Under the pieces are notes generated by a model. The model made no database searches, was not told the DNA's origin, and saw only the letters and a program-made list of their open reading frames with translations. 64,000 nucleotides of DNA from Schaalia odontolytica (GTDB lineage Bacteria > Actinomycetota > Actinomycetes > Actinomycetales > Actinomycetaceae). A program made the translations under genes and the position numbers. The stretch covers positions 186,001 to 250,000 of the forward strand of contig NZ_CP102197.1 in the NCBI RefSeq assembly GCF_024584435.1, written 5' to 3'. Positions 60,218 to 64,000 of the stretch are shown here, in pieces. Position 1 is the first letter of the stretch. Each line of letters begins with the position of its first letter.

Positions 60218-61618
60218 ATGAACGAGGCCGACTCCGTCCCGGTTGGCTCCCTCGTCTGCCCCGGCCCCGAGGAGCGCCCCGACCTGTGGCCGTGGAGCGC
60301 CGCGCGCACGGGCGGCGTGCTACACGTGGGCGGCGCCGACCTGACGCGGATCGCCTCGGACTATGGCACTCCCACCTTCGTCCTTGACGTCGCCTCGCTG
60401 CGGGGGCGCGCCCGCGTGTGGGCCTCGGCGATGGCCGAGGAGTTCTGGGAGGGCTACGGCATGAGCGGCGGCGACGCCTTCTACGCGGGCAAGGCCTTCC
60501 TGAGCGCCGACGTCGCCCGCATCGTGGCGGAGGAGGGGCTGGGCGTCGACACCGCCTCCCTGGGGGAGCTCACGCTCGCGCTGCGCGCCGGCGTGGACCC
60601 CTCGCGCATCGGCCTGCACGGCAACAACAAGTCGGACCGTGAGATCCGTCTGGCCTTGGAGGCAGGCATCCACCGGATCTTCATCGACTCGATGGACGAG
60701 GTTCGCCAGGTTGAGCGCATCGCCGCCGACATGGGGGTCAGCGCCCCCGTCATGGTGCGCCTGAAGTCCGGCATCCACGCCGGCGGCAACGAATACATCG
60801 CCACCGCCCACGAGGATCAGAAGTTCGGCCTGTCCCTGGCCAGCGGCCAGGCCCTAGGCGCCGTGAGGGCCATCCAGCGCGCCTCCCACCTGGACCTTCG
60901 CGGCCTGCACAGCCACATCGGCTCGCAGATCTTCGGCACGGCTGCCTTTGTCGAGGCCGCGCGAAAGGTCATCGACTTCGCCGCCCTCGTGCGCGAGCGC
61001 CTTGGCCTGGAGGTGTCCGCGATCGACCTGGGTGGGGGAGTGGGCATCGCCTACACCGCCCAGGACCCGGTGCCGACCTCGCCGGTGGAGGTGGCTCGCG
61101 CCCTGGCGGGCGTCGTGCGCGAGCGCTGCGCCCATCACGGCCTGCCCATCCCGCGCGTGACGGTCGAGCCCGGGCGCTCGATCGCCGGGCCGTCGATGGT
61201 GATGCTTTACCGCGTGGGCGTCGTCAAGGACGTGTCGCTTGAGGGCGGGGGAGTGCGCCGCTACGTGGCGATCGACGGGGGGATGTCGGATAACATTCGG
61301 CCGGTCCTGTACGGCGCTGCCTACACGGCGACCCTGGCCAACCGCGACGGGTCCACCGCGCTCGCCCGCTGTCGTGTCGTGGGCAAGCACTGCGAGAGTG
61401 GGGACATCGTCATCCGTGACGTTGACCTTCCGGCCGACATTGCGGGCGGTGACCTGCTGGCGGTGCCCGCGGTGGGCGCCTACGGGTATTCCATGGCGTC
61501 GAACTACAATATGGCGACCAAGCCGGGTGTCCTGGCCGTCGAGGACGGCGAGGCCCACTGGTTCCTGCGCCCCCAGAGCGTCGATCACCTGCTCGCCCTC
61601 GACGCGGGTCTGGAGTAG
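60218..61618 (+). CDS. lysA: diaminopimelate decarboxylase
   Basis: A 466-residue PLP fold-III decarboxylase making L-lysine from meso-diaminopimelate. The PLP lysine is in DAFYAGKAFLS (near residue 90). HSHIGSQIF, IDLGGGVGIAYT, VEPGRSIAGPS and the late block VGAYGYSMASNYNM complete the family. The ATG is one base after the argS stop, so the two are cotranscribed. Confidence 0.96.
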   Translation: MNEADSVPVGSLVCPGPEERPDLWPWSAARTGGVLHVGGADLTRIASDYGTPTFVLDVASLRGRARVWASAMAEEFWEGYGMSGGDAFYAGKAFLSADVARIVAEEGLGVDTASLGELTLALRAGVDPSRIGLHGNNKSDREIRLALEAGIHRIFIDSMDEVRQVERIAADMGVSAPVMVRLKSGIHAGGNEYIATAHEDQKFGLSLASGQALGAVRAIQRASHLDLRGLHSHIGSQIFGTAAFVEAARKVIDFAALVRERLGLEVSAIDLGGGVGIAYTAQDPVPTSPVEVARALAGVVRERCAHHGLPIPRVTVEPGRSIAGPSMVMLYRVGVVKDVSLEGGGVRRYVAIDGGMSDNIRPVLYGAAYTATLANRDGSTALARCRVVGKHCESGDIVIRDVDLPADIAGGDLLAVPAVGAYGYSMASNYNMATKPGVLAVEDGEAHWFLRPQSVDHLLALDAGLE

Positions 61619-61660
61619 CAAGCGCGTCAAGGGCGGAGGGGCAGATCTTGAGGAGTGAGC

Positions 61661-61679
61661 TTAGGTAAGCCTTGGTTTT
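61661..61679. promoter_or_regulatory. weak DtxR/IdeR-box-like sequence
   Basis: TTAGGTAAGCCTTGGTTTT matches about 12 of 19 positions of the iron box TTAGGTTAGSCTAACCTAA, with a good left half and a poor right half. It lies 85 bp before the subtilase start. Confidence 0.25.
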
Positions 61680-61764
61680 GTTGTTACTGACAAAGTCTTG
61701 GATGATGGGCTGGGCTGCGAAAGCCGCCGACATCCTGACAGTGACACACGAAAGCCGAGGAATC

Positions 61765-64000
61765 ATGCGCCGCACCGCCGCACGCATCGGGATCATCGCC
61801 GCCCTCGCCCTGTCCATGGGCGTGGCCACGGCGACCGCTCCTCCCACCCACGCCGACGCCCCCGCCCCCCTCGTCTCCGCGCCTCGCGCCAATGACGATG
61901 AGATGAACTACGCGATCAACCTCGCGAGCGCCGCCAGCGCCGAGGATTTTGAGCGCGCGCTCGCCCTCGTTCCCTCCGTCGGCGGGGCAGCGCTCGCCTC
62001 CTACCCCGAGATCGGCACATTTTTCGCCCAGAGCGCCACGCCTTCCTTCGCCCCCGACCTGGCGGCCGCCCTGAAGAAGGCGGGGGTGGGCGTCCATTCC
62101 ATTGGCCCGACCCGCGTGGCCCCGGTCCTCTACTACGAGCGCGTCCAGCTGCCCGCCCCGGCAGGCGCCCAGCCGCCGACCCAGGGCACCGAACCCGCGA
62201 CGGCGAGCGGCGCGACTCCCGCCCAGGCGAGCGGCGCGACTCCCGATGGCGGCCTGAGCGCGGTCGGAGAGGAAACCGTCACCGAGGCCGACTCCGGCAC
62301 CGGGGAGGCCATCTTCAACTGGGGGGCCACGGAGATGAAGGCCGCCGAGGCCGCGGCGGTGGACGTGAGGCGCGCGCCCGTGAGCGTGGCCGTCGTGGAC
62401 TCCGGCGTCGAGGACACCCACCCGGACCTGGAGGGGCGCGTCGACACGACTCGTTCCGTGAAGTGCTCGGTCAATGGCGTGGCCACGCAGGAGGTCAACG
62501 GGTGGCGCGACGAGTTCTACCACGGCACGCACGTCGCTGGCATCATTGCCGCCAACCACAACGGCGTCGGCATCGACGGGATCGCCCCCAACGCGAGCAT
62601 CGTGGCCATTCAGGCGACCAACGACAACCGCCTCATCTACCCCGAATACGTGGCCTGCGCGTTCATGTGGGCGGCCAGCCACGGCGTGGACATCGTCAAC
62701 AACTCCTACTCGATGGACCCCTGGGTGTACTGGAGTCCGACCGACCCCGAGCAGGCGGCCGGCCTGGAGGGCGCGACGCGTGCCATCAGATACGCCCAGG
62801 GCAAGGGGCTGGCGGTCATCGCCGCCGCCGGCAACGAGGGCGTCGACATCGACAACCCGAGCATCGACAACGCGTCTCCGACGGATGTCCCCGCTCCCAC
62901 CAAGAACCGTCCGGTGGCCGGTTCCATCCGCGTTCCCTCCATGCTCGACGGGGTCGCCCAGGTCAGCGCCGTCAAGCAGGCCTACGGGGTCGTGCCCGGG
63001 CGCGTGTCCCTGATGCGCGCCGACTTCTCCAACTACGGAACGACCATCGACTTCGCCGCCCCGGGCGACCAGATCTACTCGACGGCTCCGCTGCTCTTCT
63101 ACCGCAGCGGGTACGCCGTCGCGGATGGAACGTCCATGGCGACCCCGCACGTGTCCGGCGTCGCCGCCCTCATCAAGTCGATCCACCCCGAGTACACGGG
63201 CGCGCAGGTCATCGACCTGATGCGCAAGCAGGCGGCCGCCAACTACGGCCTCCTCAACGCCCCGACCGACTCCCACGAATACCGGGGCGCCGGCCTGCCG
63301 ATCGCCCTGGACGCGGTCCTGAAGGACCAGCCCCAGCCGGTCATCGGCCCGCTCGAGTACTCGAGCGACGGCCGCACCTGGCACAGCCTCGACGGCGCTA
63401 CGCTCGCCGGAACCGTGTCCGTTCGCGCCACCGTGTCCGGCCCCGTGACCGCAGCCCGCATGGTGGCGGGGGAGCGCGAGCTCGCCTCCACCCAGGGGGA
63501 TGGGGCCGCGTCGGACACCTCGGTGACGCTGCAGGCCGACGGCGTGGACGCGGCCAGTCTGCGCTCTCCACTGGAGGAGGGGCCGTTGAGCGTGCGGGTC
63601 GAGGCATCGGGCCGCAACAACGACCCTCGCGCGGACGACGACACCTCCGCTCAGGTGTCCTTCACGGTCGCCTCCGACGAGGACCGGGCCGGGCGCTGGG
63701 TGCGCGACGCGCTCGGCTGGTGGTGGCGTTTCGAGGACGGAACATACCCCGTCTCCACCGTGAGGCGCATCGACGGGCAGCTCTACCGGTTCGACGCACG
63801 CGGCTACATGGTGACCGGATGGGTGAAGGACGGGGGATCCTGGTACTACCACGGCCTCGGCGGAGCCCAGGCGACCGGATGGGTGCAGGACGCGGGCTCC
63901 TGGTACTACCTGGACGACTCGGGCGCCATGGTCACGGGCTGGCTCCCCTACGCGGGCTCCTGGTACTACCTGGACGGCTCGGGCGCCATGGTCACGGGCT
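61765..64000 (+). CDS. secreted subtilisin-like protease with cell-wall-binding repeats, 5' part
   Basis: The gene is open to the window end (745 residues seen). ATG follows GAGG. A signal peptide (about 1-32, ending near HADA) leads to a prodomain and Ala/Thr-rich linker, then the S8 catalytic domain: Asp212 in VAVVDSGVEDTHPDL, His253 in HGTHVAGIIAANHNG, Ser457 in DGTSMATPHVSG. After a beta-rich region, from about residue 650, repeats of the type TGWVQDAGSWYYLDDSGAM begin, the choline/cell-wall-binding motif. It is a surface protease, likely anchored to teichoic acid or wall glycan. The C-terminus lies outside. Confidence 0.93.
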   Translation, partial: MRRTAARIGIIAALALSMGVATATAPPTHADAPAPLVSAPRANDDEMNYAINLASAASAEDFERALALVPSVGGAALASYPEIGTFFAQSATPSFAPDLAAALKKAGVGVHSIGPTRVAPVLYYERVQLPAPAGAQPPTQGTEPATASGATPAQASGATPDGGLSAVGEETVTEADSGTGEAIFNWGATEMKAAEAAAVDVRRAPVSVAVVDSGVEDTHPDLEGRVDTTRSVKCSVNGVATQEVNGWRDEFYHGTHVAGIIAANHNGVGIDGIAPNASIVAIQATNDNRLIYPEYVACAFMWAASHGVDIVNNSYSMDPWVYWSPTDPEQAAGLEGATRAIRYAQGKGLAVIAAAGNEGVDIDNPSIDNASPTDVPAPTKNRPVAGSIRVPSMLDGVAQVSAVKQAYGVVPGRVSLMRADFSNYGTTIDFAAPGDQIYSTAPLLFYRSGYAVADGTSMATPHVSGVAALIKSIHPEYTGAQVIDLMRKQAAANYGLLNAPTDSHEYRGAGLPIALDAVLKDQPQPVIGPLEYSSDGRTWHSLDGATLAGTVSVRATVSGPVTAARMVAGERELASTQGDGAASDTSVTLQADGVDAASLRSPLEEGPLSVRVEASGRNNDPRADDDTSAQVSFTVASDEDRAGRWVRDALGWWWRFEDGTYPVSTVRRIDGQLYRFDARGYMVTGWVKDGGSWYYHGLGGAQATGWVQDAGSWYYLDDSGAMVTGWLPYAGSWYYLDGSGAMVTG

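Noticed and set aside
61684..63852. A 722-residue antisense frame over the subtilase
   Set aside because: The plus strand carries a signal peptide, catalytic triad and wall-binding repeats; the antisense frame has no such features.

Overview
The window is high-GC actinobacterial chromosome, best matched by the family Actinomycetaceae (Schaalia/Actinomyces type). Supporting content is mtrA-mtrB-lpqB, a SecA with a basic tail in place of the zinc motif, a fused Kgd-type 2-oxoglutarate enzyme, a SigR/RsrA-type sigma and anti-sigma pair, the 24-residue ribosomal protein bL37, an Rv3235-like protein beside secA, and a subtilase with cell-wall-binding repeats. The genus is inferred from gene content, not tested by alignment.

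Layout. 1-6000: a SpoIIM-like gene end, then a tightly coupled minus-strand operon (membrane protein, DUF4129, DUF4350, MoxR ATPase, DUF58). 6000-14600: mtrA, mtrB, lpqB, comF, hpf, secA. 14700-19230: Rv3235-like and LysM proteins, a small HTH protein, and a SAF/CpaB-like plus MinD/CpaE-like pair. 19260-28120: sbcC-sbcD, a glutamine amidotransferase, a small membrane protein behind a homopolymer-containing promoter, rsgA, aroA and a DoxX-like gene. 28200-34700: sigR-like, a frameshifted anti-sigma gene, bL37, a repeat-rich island around a DUF559 protein, an alpha/beta hydrolase, a degenerate kinase-like protein and a frameshifted SGNH hydrolase. 34740-43250: kgd, two CNNM/CorC proteins, an M23 peptidase and a glycerophosphodiesterase.

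43339-53788 is the accessory core. Two inverted, diverged copies of a seven-gene, translationally coupled operon (A on minus, B on plus) flank an AAA+ ATPase and a small protein of unknown family. Each operon has a 100-residue EspC/WXG100-like protein, a ~375-residue protein with a helical N-terminus and a glycine-zipper C-terminus, two copies of a ~140-residue membrane protein, an orphan glycine-zipper micro-gene between them, a ~160-residue protein resembling the DUF1795/LpqN fold, and a 254-residue possibly EspG-like protein. I read this as a candidate type VII secretion-linked pore-forming toxin/immunity locus. Operon B starts from a promoter with an 11-G tract between -35 and -10. A second promoter of the same design, with 12 C, lies upstream of the small membrane gene at 24604. 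Both fit phase variation by spacer length.

54340-64000: an NhaD-type antiporter, tRNA-Arg(CCG), rpiB, a second field of the dispersed 19-bp repeat, mntH, argS, lysA and a secreted subtilase cut by the window edge. Three genes carry single-base frameshifts (28951, 34082, 52125), two of them in 7-base homopolymers, so real variation and base-calling error both need to be kept in mind.
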